From Lota lota (lineage: Eukaryota; Chordata; Actinopteri; Gadiformes; Lotidae), in assembly GCA_026745465.1 (NCBI GenBank), contig JACYXH010000207.1, positions 862,001 to 926,000 on the forward strand: DNA of 64,000 bases, read 5' to 3'. The notes under the pieces are model-generated. The model made no database searches. It had not been told where the DNA came from and saw only the letters and a program-made list of their open reading frames with translations. Positions 25,511-36,616 of the stretch are shown here, piece by piece (the first letter of the stretch is position 1; each line of letters begins with the position of its first letter). The position numbers and the translations under genes were made by a program.

Positions 25511-26860
25511 ATCACCACCACCACCACTACCATTACAACCACTACCACCATCAACACCACCACTACCCCCTCCACCACCACTGCCCTCTGCCACCACCAT
25601 TACATCACCATCACCCTCACCAGCACCAGCATATTCACCTCAACTATCACAATGAACATCATCACAATCACCACACTCACACCACCACCATCACCACAAC
25701 CCTACTCACAACACCACCAACCCCACACTCACACCTCCACCATCTCCACACCCAGCTCCCACCCACTCCCACAACCTTTCACCAACGAACCTCTCATTTA
25801 GATCATCGCTGCTCTAATCTGAGCCCCCAAGAATGTCCCAAATATAGGAGCAATCAGGGCGCTTCGTGACCATGGAAGCCTCATTTCCTGCGTTGATCCA
25901 CTGTGCGGCTCAGTATAACCCCCACACCCACCCATGCCCCCACCCAACCCCCCACAATCCCAGCCGATGGGCGCCGGCGCCAGTCTTAATAACACGCACA
26001 ACCTTGATTCTCATTTCTATTCCTACCACTACTACCTCTAACCTGGCGAGATAAAAACAGGAGGGTTTCCTTCCAGGCGTCATTGCTGACAATAGAGCCT
26101 TAGAGCGACAAGGCCATTACCTCTGCTGTTGTGACGTTGCAGGGAACGGTGTCATACGTCTGTAAACCTGCTGGATTCATCAATGACAACATTCCTGCAC
26201 GTTGCTTGCATGAGGCTTACTGCCCTTCCTAGAAGTGTATTCACTATTAGTGACGATGCCGGCTGATAACCTGGAATCACGGCTGCTTTGTGGTGTATAT
26301 ATCGGCGCCACCTGATACACCCATGGATTCAGGTGGATTTAAGGGGATTTGAGTTTGAACTGACCTTTCAATCTACTATTCTTTCGCACTGCCTTTTGTA
26401 CTTCCAAAAAAACGGCCTTGAAAATATATACATTATAATCGTGTTTTTTCAGAAACTTGTTAAATGTTCTGATCAGATCTTCGTTTTTTTTTCTTTTTTG
26501 CATACATTTTCGAGAAATGTTAATATCTAGCAATGCAGAGTGCTGGGAATTTTACATAAAAACAAATCGATAAATCTATATTATATTTGAATATGCATCA
26601 ACCTGCCATCCTAAAGTCCTGAATTGGCAAATGACAAACAAAACATACATGCTTTTTTTCTATATATATTTATTAGCAAGGGTTCATTCATTCATAAAAC
26701 CCTAAGAAAGTACTTTATTTTATCCACTTATTAAGAACAGAAATACAATACATATTTCTTTATGTACTAATGACCATTCCAGATGCACTTATCTAGTTCC
26801 ATCTATTGTTGATACTAAATTCCTCCAGGAACATTAGCAACCAAAGTAAGCTATAATAAC

Positions 26861-26864
<4 letters not shown>

Positions 26865-26922
<58 letters not shown>
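26865..26922. repeat. (AC)n microsatellite
   Basis: About 28 AC units. Confidence 0.95.
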
Positions 26923-26923
<1 letters not shown>

Positions 26924-27245
26924 CACCCACACAAACAAAGATTTTGTATTATATTTTAAGAAATAGACACGTAATATAAAATACACTGTATGCCAATCGC
27001 TTGAGCTTGCAGTGTTATGATGGTGTGGTGAGTGACCTCACCCTGATGATAAAAACAGAGAGGTGGCCACGGTCTGTCTACAGCTGAGTGACCCCTCCTG
27101 TGAACAACTGTCAGAGTTCATTGTTTCTTTCTAACAAAGACACATTTTTTTTTTTAATTGTTACGAGCCACCATTGTCTGGCATTTTGCGGATGTTTGGA
27201 ACCAGCAGGATTTGAGGACCTTCGATAGGAATGCACACAAACACA

Positions 27246-27249
<4 letters not shown>

Positions 27250-27287
<38 letters not shown>
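27250..27287. repeat. (AC)n microsatellite
   Basis: About 18 AC units. An interrupted GT block follows at 27473-27540. Confidence 0.93.
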
Positions 27288-27289
<2 letters not shown>

Positions 27290-28013
27290 GACACATCAAG
27301 GCACAAAAGCACACACGGTGGTCTTCCTGTCCTCTGGGAGATATTCTGGCAGGTTTATTTACTTATATCTTGGTGTCCTGAGACGCTGGTCAACGTGAGA
27401 GGAAAGTGGTGGTCTTTAAGCACATGACCCATCAATAGCGTTAGTCTCGTTGTTGATATTTGAGGATTGTGTGCATGTGTGTGTGAGTGTGTGTGTGTGT
27501 GTGTGTATGAGAGAGTGTGTGTGTATATTTGTGAATGTGTGTTTATGTGATGCAACAATCAATAAGATGCAGGCTTCAATCTGACATTTTTATCTGGTGG
27601 CTATGTGGAAAGCATGATCTGATTTATTATGGTTATACCATTAACCATTACCATATAACATTTAGCAATAATATTAACATATTCAATTTAACAACGGAGC
27701 ACTGGCGTTACAGTAAATGTCAGGCCTAATTCTATTTCCTAAAGACAGAGAGCTAAGTTCCCAGACTACCATAACATGGCATTAGCCACAGTAAACGTAA
27801 CGTGTATGTGAGTGGTAACCTTTGCAATAAAATAAAGAATCCATATGTATTTCTGTCAAGAGGGGGATTCAATACATGTGTATGTGTTTATGCGTGTGCG
27901 TGTGTGTGTGTGATCTCTTAGCATGCAGCTCCACACACTCCTGCCCACGTTTGCCTACGTGTAAAGTATATTTGATGAAGTGTGTCATAGTGAGCACCTC
28001 TGCATGTTGGCAT

Positions 28014-28135
28014 GCGTGTGTGTGTCTATGTGTGTGTGTGTCTGTGTGTGTGTGTGTGTGTCTGTGTGTGTGTGTGTGCACGTGCGTGTGTGTGTATGTG
28101 TGCGTATGTGTCTGTGTGTGTCTGTGTGTGTGGGT
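28014..28135. repeat. Interrupted (GT)n microsatellite
   Basis: GT repeats with regular TCTG and TATG interruptions. Confidence 0.93.
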
Positions 28136-28349
28136 GTGCCGCTTGATCAGACTGCTTAGAAGGCAGAAATGACCTTGGTTGGGATGTTCGTCTTCATTCA
28201 CCTTGACAAGACTGTAGTGTATACCTGATGAATAGCGTAGTACTTCAAATCAACCACATAATCCTATAGGATGGGACAAGATAAACATAGCTAAAGTTGG
28301 ACAACCAAACATAGACATGCATTCGTAAACATACCAAGCACAATCAAAT

Positions 28350-28502
28350 ACAATACTATTCATATTTAATATACACTTTTATCCAAAGTAACTGTAAACT
28401 TAGATACAGGTCATAATGGAGCAGGTAGGGGTTAAGGCATCTTGCTCAAGGATGCCTATAGGTAGGTCATGGACATTGGGAATCGAACCCATTACCTTAC
28501 AG
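28350..28502 (+). repeat. SINE/LINE-tail-like dispersed fish repeat
   Basis: It contains the words ACTTTTATCCAAAGTAACT, CATCTTGCTCAAGGATGCC and GGGAATCGAACCCATTACC in this order. This is the layout of a dispersed repeat very common in teleosts (the ATCGAACCC word recalls a tRNA-type B box). A short related fragment (TTATCCCAAGCAACTTAC) is at about 41490. Exact family uncertain. Confidence 0.55.
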
Positions 28503-29145
28503 TATCTTGCTCCAATACAAACAAAAAGTACACCAGAGTGCCAGCAACTGATTGCTGCGTCTGAAATGCATTGATCCGTGGTCTAATTGATCCGTATGGA
28601 AATAAATCCAAAATGAATGCTAGACTGTGCTTATTTTGATGCATATTGACAGCCCGTGCTTTCCTATCGTGATGAGAGTCCAGTGATGATGAGTCTGAAT
28701 CCATTGGCCTGCAGAGATGATATTCTATTCAATGACAGTGAAGACATCGGCAGTTGAAAACCCGAGGGAGCTTTCGATTGTTTGGCTTTCCCCATACAAA
28801 CGGGGCAGAAGATGGATAGAGGGGATGACTGCCTGCCTCTGAGGAGACAGGTGTCATGTGAAGGCTGGAGCAAGACTCTACACACATGATAGATGGTCAT
28901 TGGAGACGGGAGGGAGGCATGGAGTGGAGGATGATGCAATGGAACACAGCAACTAACATGGTGGCTGTGTTGACATTGATTACATTATTATGTATTGCTA
29001 CTAGTACAACTACTGCTGCTGCCTTATTTTAAGATATCAAATGCATTAAGATGACAATATAATAAAAACAGTAAATTAGATAAATATGTGATGTTCGAGC
29101 AGCATTCAATGCAAAACTATTTAAATAAGAGAGAGAGAGAAAGAT

Positions 29146-29181
<36 letters not shown>

Positions 29182-29261
29182 GCAGGAAGCTGTGATGGAA
29201 TTTCCATACGCTAATGTGGGCGGACCCCCCTTGTGCTGAGAGAATAGAGAGGGCTCATTCT

Positions 29262-29266
<5 letters not shown>

Positions 29267-29320
<54 letters not shown>
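29267..29320. repeat. (CT)n microsatellite
   Basis: About 27 pure CT units. Confidence 0.95.
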
Positions 29321-29324
<4 letters not shown>

Positions 29325-29406
29325 CTCCCCTTCCTTTGCTTGAACAATAGAGGCTCTGGGAAAACAATGAGAAAGGGAAAGGCCCAGAATATGCACAGCA
29401 CCAAAC

Positions 29407-29409
<3 letters not shown>

Positions 29410-29483
<74 letters not shown>
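29410..29483. repeat. (TG)n microsatellite
   Basis: About 37 TG units. Confidence 0.95.
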
Positions 29484-29486
<3 letters not shown>

Positions 29487-29649
29487 TGTGTGCTAGGTGG
29501 GGGGTGGTCTTGGACTGTGAGAATGTATGATGAAATTGGGGTTGGGGTGGTGGTTGGGGGTTGAGAGATGCTAGTGTTTGTGAAGTAGAGTATAAACGAA
29601 GAACAGGGTTTTTTTTAGGAAGGGGAGAATAAGGTGAAGGGGGTGGGAG

Positions 29650-29728
<79 letters not shown>
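29650..29728. repeat. Compound (AT)n-(AG)n microsatellite
   Basis: (AT) at 29650-29671 joined directly to (AG) at 29671-29728. It flanks the GA-linked dispersed repeat. Confidence 0.95.
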
Positions 29729-29729
<1 letters not shown>

Positions 29730-29880
29730 CCTGTCCAAGCCTGCTGTGGCTGTGAGGAGGCTTAGTAGTGGGGAGCATAAAGTGAGCAAGATAGAGAGAC
29801 AGAGAAAGAGAAAGTGAGCTAGAGAGCGACAGAGAAAGAGTGATAGTGACCCCGAGAGTGAGAGAGAGAACCAAGGTGAC
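29729..29880 (+). repeat. GA-linked dispersed repeat, full composite copy
   Basis: The left part (GCCTGTCCAAGCCTGCTGTG through AGTAGTGGGG, about 29729-29773) recurs at 57591-57636. The right part (ATAAAGTGAGCAAGATAGAG through ACCAAGGTGAC, about 29777-29880) recurs at 56179-56283. Here the two parts are joined. All copies adjoin long GA tracts. Confidence 0.85.
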
Positions 29881-30319
29881 CCAGAGTACCAGAGACGGGG
29901 CATGTTGACATATGAGCGCTTGCTATGATCTGAAAATGTATACGGCTGTCTAAGGCTAAGCTGTATATTTAAAGGCAGCCAACAGCTGATATTGATTAAT
30001 CTGTAGGAGACGTACAATTCTGAGTGTAGATGAGAGGTCATAATTTAAATTTCAGAAACCAATCGTTTCTTATTTGCACACGAAAGTTACTTCTTACTTG
30101 TTGGCCCCATGGCTTTTCTGTTGTTTAATGGCAATTTTGTTGCAATTCTGTACCGCCATCTTGTGGCAAAACCCGTTGTTACAGCTACAAGTTTACTGTA
30201 GATCCAATAATATAACGCCATACCAATAACTTCGGTTGAAACCCTACGAAGGACATGAGCGTTTTGGTCTGATTTCAATTGCATAACACCTATCTCACTT
30301 TAACAAATATCCAACCGTT

Positions 30320-30460
30320 CCGTGTAACATGCAAATGAAAAAGTAGTACAACTGGTATTTTTGGCGTACTGTATTTTCCATACTATGTATTGGGATGTAC
30401 TAAATCTTTTTCTGGCATACTAAATAGTATGGTAGTATGGGTATTGGAACGCAAGGTAAT
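30320..30460. repeat. Dispersed palindromic fish repeat fragment
   Basis: It contains CATACTAAATAGTATGG and GTATGGGTATTGGAACGCA words typical of a small AT-rich fish repeat. Identification is from memory of the word pattern only. Confidence 0.35.
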
Positions 30461-30810
30461 TTCAACCTTGCCAGGCGTGACGACAGCTTCGCGACACTTT
30501 CCATTTACAGCAGAGACCAGCAGAGAATTCGCCGGTATGTTGGTCTGCGTCATGGCAAAAGGCAATAGCGTCATCCACTGCAAGATTTTGGCCAGGTGCT
30601 AAAACGGTACCTCGATCAGTCAGTTGTACCATGAGTGTTGACTGTAATACATCTCCAAGTACAAGGAGTACCATATCGCCGCAGGATAAGCTAACAGGGT
30701 CGTGACTATGGGGAATACGCAGTGCCTCAGACGGTAAGGGACCCGATGAAGGCAAGCCACATATTTGACGTGGCTTAATATGCACGGAACCGTTTCTTTA
30801 ACAACTAATA

Positions 30811-31045
30811 GGGGGCCAAGCACAACGTGCGAGGCACCCTATTGTAATTGTTAGTGTTTTTATTGTTATTATTATTCCGCCAAAATGACTCACACAGCCA
30901 AAACCGCTGTGTCGCTTTTTCTGAAACTTTCCACAGCTGTGTAGAGGGTGACTAAAGATGAACAGGGAAGAAGGATTACACTGATTGGGCCAAAGGGGGC
31001 AATAGCAATCGTCTGAAAATGCAAACTTTGAACAAGCATATCTCC
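30811..31045 (+). repeat. Unclassified dispersed teleost repeat
   Basis: It begins GGGGGCCAAGCACAACGTGC and continues with GAGGCACCCTATTGTAATTG and CCGCCAAAATGACTCACAC, an arrangement I recognise as dispersed in fish genomes. Superfamily not known to me. It abuts the hAT-like fragment that follows. Confidence 0.5.
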
Positions 31046-31049
31046 TGAC

Positions 31050-31235
31050 CAGTGATGGGGAGAGTGAACGCAAATGGCACTCAAGTAAAAGTATTGTTAC
31101 TTTATAAATATGTTTACTCAAATAGAAGTAAAAGTACTCCTAAAAATAACTACTCGAGTAAGAGTAAAAAAGTATCTCGTAAAAAAAAAAAGACTCAAGT
31201 AGTGAGTAACTTCATTAGATGCAATTTATTCCATC
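31050..31235 (+). repeat. hAT-like non-autonomous element fragment
   Basis: It starts CAGTGATGGGGAGAGTGAAC and carries repeated ACTCAAGTAAAAGTA-type words in both orientations, as in fish hAT-derived short elements. No transposase is present. Confidence 0.5.
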
Positions 31236-31654
31236 AATGTAACGTATTACACTCAAACAGGTCCTCCAGGTAAAATAAATGGGAAGTGCAAATAATTGTC
31301 ATTTAAGTGCCATATCCAGAACCAGACAAATTACAAAATATATGGGTTAATTGTGTGTGTATGCGCACGTGTATTCAGTGTCCAAAACGTAAACAATAAA
31401 ATGCTTACCTAAATTATGCTACAAAGATGTGCACATTAAAAAATAAAACCATATTCCACTAAATAAATAACAAATTATATCTTCACCATATAACATGTGT
31501 AACATTAATCATCATTCACTAGCACTTAGCACAATTTAACAAAACATCTGGTTTTCAAAACAAATACCCAAGTAACAACACTGTTTCATCTCTTAACACT
31601 TCAAAACTTGTCGGACAATCGCTGTCGTGCATGTGAGCTCAACTGACTATATAT

Positions 31655-31705
31655 ATGTATGTGTGTGTATATATATATGTGTATATATATGTATATATAT
31701 GTATA

Positions 31706-31761
<56 letters not shown>
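31655..31761. repeat. AT/GT compound microsatellite
   Basis: Alternating (TATG), (GT) and (AT) blocks that end in a pure AT run at 31722-31761. Confidence 0.93.
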
Positions 31762-31762
<1 letters not shown>

Positions 31763-32085
31763 TATCTTGCTAGCTTGTTTCAGGGACACAATAACACATG
31801 AAAGCATCCAAAATATTTATTAATTAAAATAGTGTACCATTAATACAATGAAAAATCATATCTAAATTGATAATGGGATATCTGATGAGTAGGCTATGGT
31901 TTTGATTGCTAGTCCACATCTACACCCAATTGTATATCTTTATATAATCCTGACGATACAATAATGCATTGCATGTTAACAAGTAGGTTATATACATAAA
32001 ATAACCATGAACAAACCATTTAACACAAAGTGTCAGCGACTCATTTTAGCCAATCATCTGATGTGTGTGCGTGTTCTTTCTCCAG

Positions 32086-32669
32086 TCTCTTCATCTCAGA
32101 ATCCAATGCAAAGGCGTCGCGCAAAGTCAGTGAAGAACAAACTGGCCTTTTCACCCACAAGATCAGCAAAACCATAACATACTACTACCAACACGACCAG
32201 AACACGCCTCTTCCCCCAAACCCCTCCCGGTCGAACAAAGGCGACAATGGCGGTCACCATACAAACCCACTGTCACCCCCACCGGCACCCACATCTCCAT
32301 CGCCCGCACCGCGCCCCCTTGTCCTCTTCCTCCCCTGGCTGGGTGCCAGACGAGAGGCGCTGTCCAAGTACCGGGACCTCTACCTGGAGCGGGGCATGGA
32401 CGTGCTGACGGTGGAGAGCAGCGTCTGGCACTTCCTGTGGCCCCGCTGGGGGCTGGCGTACGGCCTGGACGTGCTCCGCGTCCTGGAGAAGCCATGGCTG
32501 CAGGGACGTCCCTTGCTGGTCCACGCCTGCTCCATAGGCTGCTACACCTTCTCCATGATGCTCAGCCACATGGCCCAGGGCCCCGAGAGATACGCGCACC
32601 TCACAAGGAGGGTCACGGGACACATCTATGACAGTATGGTGGCCGGCACCCTGGAGCACATGGCAACAG
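32086..32669 (+). CDS. DUF829 / TMEM53-like protein, first visible coding exon
   Basis: It encodes the N-terminal half of a TMEM53-type (DUF829) protein, an alpha/beta-hydrolase-like family associated with membranes; TMEM53 itself is a nuclear-envelope protein. I set the start at the acceptor TTCTTTCTCCAG (ending at 32085). The frame is open upstream only to a GTG at 32030, so the true start must lie in an upstream exon I cannot find. After a polar, Pro-rich linker the conserved core opens with RPLVLFLPWLG and includes ERGMDVLTVES and VHACSIGC. The Ser at 32531-32533 sits where the nucleophile elbow is expected. The exon ends at ACA-G before GTGAGG, in phase 1. It is GC-rich from about 32270. 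The protein resembles TMEM53 but is divergent and could be a fish-specific paralogue; no function is known. Confidence 0.8.
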
Positions 32670-34016
32670 GTGAGGAGGATCGACCAATGGGGGGGGGGGG
32701 GGCAGGGTTCCCCTGGGCGGGCTCTGATTAATTTTGTGTTTGATACATGTGTGTTGAGCCACCGAAACTTTAATACCCTAGGCTGATCTGACCTTGGGTG
32801 AGAGCAAAACTGCTAAATTCAGGTAATCCCTTTGGCTTGGTGTCTCAGTCAGGAGAATTCTTTGCCATGTAAACTGTGGGTCAAATCGACCAGAAGGGAA
32901 CAAAGCAAGGGTAAAGCATCAAATAGTAGTTCTTATCAGAGCACTGATAGACCTAAACACTGTATCACCCTAAACAACATTAACCGAAGGTTATGGCAGG
33001 TGGGTTATTTGGTTTGCAAACTATGTTCTGTCTTGCAGAAAGTATCAGATAACCAGACTTTTATACATCATTTTAAAGGAGTGTTATCAAACTTAATAAT
33101 CTTTCTAAAAAATAAGATACTACTGCGGCCAGAGCAGCTGGAATGCCTTGAGGGCACAACCAGCACATCACGCGTAATCTTTCCTGGTGGGGAGATCAGC
33201 TATTGCATTGTGAAGTTTCAAGCCAACATGCACCACAGTTGCTGGCTTAATAGATATTCCAAAATAAAAGAAGATATTAAATGTTCTCCTCCAGCTGAAG
33301 AATATTAATCTTGGATACAAAACCACCGTCTCAGCTTTCAAATCCAGCTACATAGCAGAAAAGAGGTCAAATAAAAAGCAGCGTGAACAAATGGAAAAGG
33401 AAAACAGTAATTGTCTGAATTTGTAAGTCAAGCCTTAAATTGTATCTACAGTTACAGTGGAGAATAACTGTGATCAAGGTCAATGCAAATAAATGTAACA
33501 TGAGTTGACTAGCTATTGTATTCTTTTGAATAGCTTGTTTTTTATGTTGACCTAGCAACATAATTAAGTTGTAATTGTTGTTGTGTTTAATGTGGATCAA
33601 TATGATGAGGTTTCTTTACAACCCTAGGAATGCCCTTTTTGCTGCAGGCCCACTTTATGAGCGAAACCCTAAACGTAAACATTATGTCTTCTTGTCTATA
33701 TCTTCTCTTTGTGCTGTACATGCTTATGGTTTAACCTTGCTCTTACTTTGTTGGATAGCATTATAGCATTGTAGCTTTGCCTTTCATATACTCAAAGCGT
33801 GTGTCTAGTGTCAGACTGAAGTAGTCTTCAACACAAACAATGGTGTTTCCGCTGACCTGTCTCTCCCTCTCAAATTCAGAATTTGAAGGGTGTGATTTGC
33901 AAGGCAAAATGCAGAATAAACAATAAAGAAATGCAAACGAAAAATACAATAATAATCTCTCTCTCTCTCTCTCCCTCTCTCCCTCTACGGTCTTGGGCCT
34001 CTGTCTCTCTCCCAAG
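32670..34016 (+). other. Intron of the DUF829 gene
   Basis: GTGAGG donor and CTCTCTCCCAAG acceptor. The 1347-bp intron begins beside a G13 run (about 32690-32702) and has a CT tract at 33957-33985 near its 3' end. AT-rich otherwise; no embedded exon seen. Confidence 0.8.
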
Positions 34017-34387
34017 GCCTGGGTAAAACTCTGTTTCCCCGCCTGGAGGTCGTGGTGAAGAAAGCTGCCATGTTTTTCTTCTGGCTCTTCAAGCGCCACA
34101 CGGCCGACTTCTACAACAGCGGCATGCACGTGTTTCGCAACAACCCCATGCGCACGCCGGCACTCTTCTTCTTCTGCGACAACGACGTCATGTGCGACCC
34201 GGTCGTCATAGAGACGGTGATCGAGCTCTGGAGGAGCCGCGGCGTGGCCGTGGAGCGCCTGCGCTGGGCCAAGTCCGTGCACGCCGCCCACCTGCGGTGC
34301 CACCGCGAGGAGTACCTCGCCGCGCTGGAGACCTTCCTGAGCTCGCTGCCGCCGCCGCCGCCGCCGGATGAGGCCCGCACACTCTGA
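34017..34387 (+). CDS. DUF829 / TMEM53-like protein, last coding exon
   Basis: It joins the exon ending at 32669 in phase 1 (G + GC makes Gly, then LGKTLFPRLEVVVKK). A hydrophobic patch (AAMFFFWLF) resembles the single membrane segment of TMEM53 proteins. FFFCDNDVMCDP carries candidate acidic residues (Asp codons at 34178 and 34184), and KSVHAAHLR carries candidate histidines (34280 and 34289). Together with the upstream Ser they could form a Ser-Asp-His triad; activity is not shown for this family. The exon ends in a poly-Pro run and a TGA at 34385-34387. The two exons give 317 visible residues. The gene lies convergently with lep, about 4.9 kb away. Confidence 0.85.
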
Positions 34388-34645
34388 ACTCTGCTGCCGT
34401 GTGTACTAGCGGAAAAATACGACCTACACGCAAACACTGGTAAAGATCAGTCGAAGAATGGGAAGTGTGATAGAAGGTTTCGGTTCGCTGCTTCAGTCAA
34501 TACAGCGTCTGTGTACACTCCAATAGATGAACTACGTACAATTCGAAACAATACATGAACAAAGTAAAATCCTATGTTTTTGCCATTCTCCCCAAAACAC
34601 TTTGTGAACGTTCCACTCCGCTGCGAACGCAGGTGGCGTTCTTTT

Positions 34646-34687
34646 CGTGACGTCAGACTACCTTTTCCGAGGTAGTCTGACGTCACG
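34646..34687. repeat. Perfect 18-bp-arm hairpin containing TGACGTCA in each arm
   Basis: CGTGACGTCAGACTACCT (34646-34663) and its exact reverse complement (34670-34687) flank a 6-nt loop. Imperfect pairing extends about 35 bp further out on both sides. It is a fold-back element or the ends of a small transposon. Each arm holds a full CRE palindrome. Confidence 0.85.
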
Positions 34688-34862
34688 ACCAAGGGGCACC
34701 GGCGGAGCGGTTTGTGTGGACAGAGAACCGAGGGGGACGATAAAGTTGGGCTTTTTGGACACTTATAGTATGACGCCACGGTGTGTGTGGATGGTGAAGC
34801 TCCATCTGAGAAGCCATTTATTTAATTCCCGCGTCCGAGGTTAGGCTTACTGGACACACATA

Positions 34863-34937
34863 CCATCCACACACGCACTGTAGCAGCGTTATAGGCTAGT
34901 AACTAGCCTATAACGCTGCTACAGTGTGTGTGGATGG
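34863..34937. repeat. Near-perfect palindrome, 36-38-bp arms
   Basis: The arms 34863-34900 and 34902-34937 are reverse complements apart from a 2-nt GC insertion, with a one-base centre. The arm sequence includes CTGTAGCAGCGTTATAGGCT. The same GTGTGTGTGGATGGTGAAG word flanks it and recurs near 34781, linking it to the local tandem repeat. Confidence 0.85.
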
Positions 34938-35348
34938 TGAAGAGCAGCTATGTATTTAATGTACACGTCCGAGTGAGGGTTAGGTTTCGCGGTCACCTAT
35001 AGTATAACGCTACGGTGTGTGGCGCATTTCATACACAACATCGCTTATTATAATGCTCATAACAGATACTCAACGACGGTACTAAAAAAGTATCACAAAG
35101 TTGGCGTGGGTCATTACCATGGGGATAACACGGCCCCCTCTTTCCTAAACTTTAAATCAGTGTTCAAATTCCAGCTGGAACTGTGGGTTCACTGGCTCTT
35201 TAACATAAATAATGTTTATTTAATATTTATATACAAACGCACAGTTACATTTTTATCAGCGGCCAGTGTTGCTTTATGGTATTTAACTTATTATTATTCA
35301 TAACTGACATAGCATCTTTGAATGGAACTTTTAAGTTTGTGTGTTTGA

Positions 35349-35629
35349 TAACACTTTACAATAAGGGTACATTAATAACCAATAATTAACATTACTTAAA
35401 GCAGTAATAGGCATTATTATATAGCATTAAAGTAAGGGTTAAGGTTGCGTTAGTGGTTAACTCTATTAATTAATGTGTAAATGAATACATTAACACAATA
35501 AACATGAAAACTAAGTAAATTGCTGGACCATTAATAAACATTAGTTTATTGTTAATGCTTAGAACTGCATTAACTATTGTTAATTAATGGTTAATGTGCC
35601 CTTATTGAAAAGTTACTGTTTGTTAAAAG
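35349..35629. repeat. AT-rich palindromic MITE-like element, copy 2 (most complete)
   Basis: It starts AACACTTTACAATAAGGG and ends CCCTTATTGAAAAGTTACTG, which are imperfect inverted termini. The interior is TTAATTAA-rich and self-complementary. Other copies lie at 11760-12031 and 42950-43172. This terminus is common in teleost genomes. Confidence 0.7.
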
Positions 35630-35825
35630 GTCAAGTGCTTTTGAGAACATAAGCGCTTTACCAATATGTGTTGTATTTTGTACTTGAAATTTGACTCCTA
35701 CACAGTTAATGCTGCTAGAACTGTTACCCGTACAATATTTACTTTATACTAAGTGAGTTATTATTAATGTCAAATAAAACAATTAGAAGTTATACAACAC
35801 CGGTTCAGAGTACTTTCTCCTTTAT

Positions 35826-36466
35826 TTCCCTAAGTTCTATACAATTTATATATATATAATTTTAGGAAAGGATGTGACTTTTGTAGTCTTGCCTTTAGTG
35901 AGAGACCCTTGAATGTTGCAATGTTAAGTCCCTGCCTTTCTTGTACAATGTCTTTAAAAAGCACATTCAGCTTTGACAGTCTTAGCACTTCCCGTTTCTT
36001 TCAAAGCTTCTCTTCAGTCACTTCTTCACAGAAATACTTGTATCCATTTTTATATAGGTTGCTTTCTGTTTTCTCAGTTTTGTTTTTGGACAGGTACCAA
36101 GTATTGTCTCTGAAGCAGATGAAGTGGTATCGTGCTTCACTGGCCACAGAGTCCCTGTCTCGAATACGTAGAAGCAGACTCATCTTTTTTCCCTTGAGCT
36201 GCAAGAAGCAACTTCCCTGCAATGAGTGTTTCACACTGAATCAGTTTTTCTTTTATTCTTTTCCGGCTGTATGTCTCATATTTGTATTTTTCATTTTTGC
36301 AAACTATGCATTGTATTGGAAGCAGATGTGGTGCTCGCTTGGATGTGTAGAAGTCACTGATGTGTGGTCCTCGAGCCCGTGTCTTATCCAGAGTTTCCTC
36401 ACCATCCTCTCTGTTTCTACCTCTAGCACTAAAAAACAAGCAGACAACCAAAGATTTAGGCTTCAA
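35826..36466 (-). pseudogene. Decayed coding fragment of a repetitive fish protein family
   Basis: Read on minus, consecutive open segments carry CIVCKNEKYKYETYSRKRIK, then after a frameshift near 36190 RIRDRDSVASEARYHFICF and YKNGYKYFCEEVTEEKL, then after an in-frame TGA (near 36000) LRLSKLNVLFKDIVQERQGL. This order (CxxC, then HxxC, then a charged helical stretch) matches a family of multi-copy uncharacterised proteins in fish and invertebrates, possibly zinc-binding and mobile-element-derived. At least one frameshift and one stop make it a pseudogene. The 203-codon open frame on the opposite strand is a shadow. Family assignment is from memory of the pattern. Confidence 0.6.
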
Positions 36467-36616
36467 CTTTTTTTGAGGCTGTGCACCCCTCTCTCACTCC
36501 CCTACATCATCACTGACTGAATAAATCAGGTTGGTGACACTACAGTTATTGTATGTCAAGACCCTTACCCATTCTCTATAGCTTTAAATTTGGAGAGTCA
36601 GTGTTTCCCCTATATG

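Larger units (their letters stand above)
34388..35348. other. Intergenic DNA with nested inverted and tandem repeats
   Basis: No exon seen. The stretch contains the 18-bp perfect hairpin at 34646-34687, the 36-38-bp near-perfect palindrome at 34863-34937 and about two diverged direct copies of a unit containing GTGTGTGGATGGTGAAG and CGTCCGAG...GTTAGG (34755-35020). Confidence 0.65.

Noticed and set aside
32030-32032. Start codon of the DUF829 protein at the beginning of its open frame
   Set aside because: The codon is GTG, and good acceptor sequences (ending 32085 and 32099) lie inside; the real start must be in another exon.
35909-36520. 203-codon plus-strand frame
   Set aside because: The minus strand carries the recognisable, though broken, protein pattern; the plus frame is its shadow.
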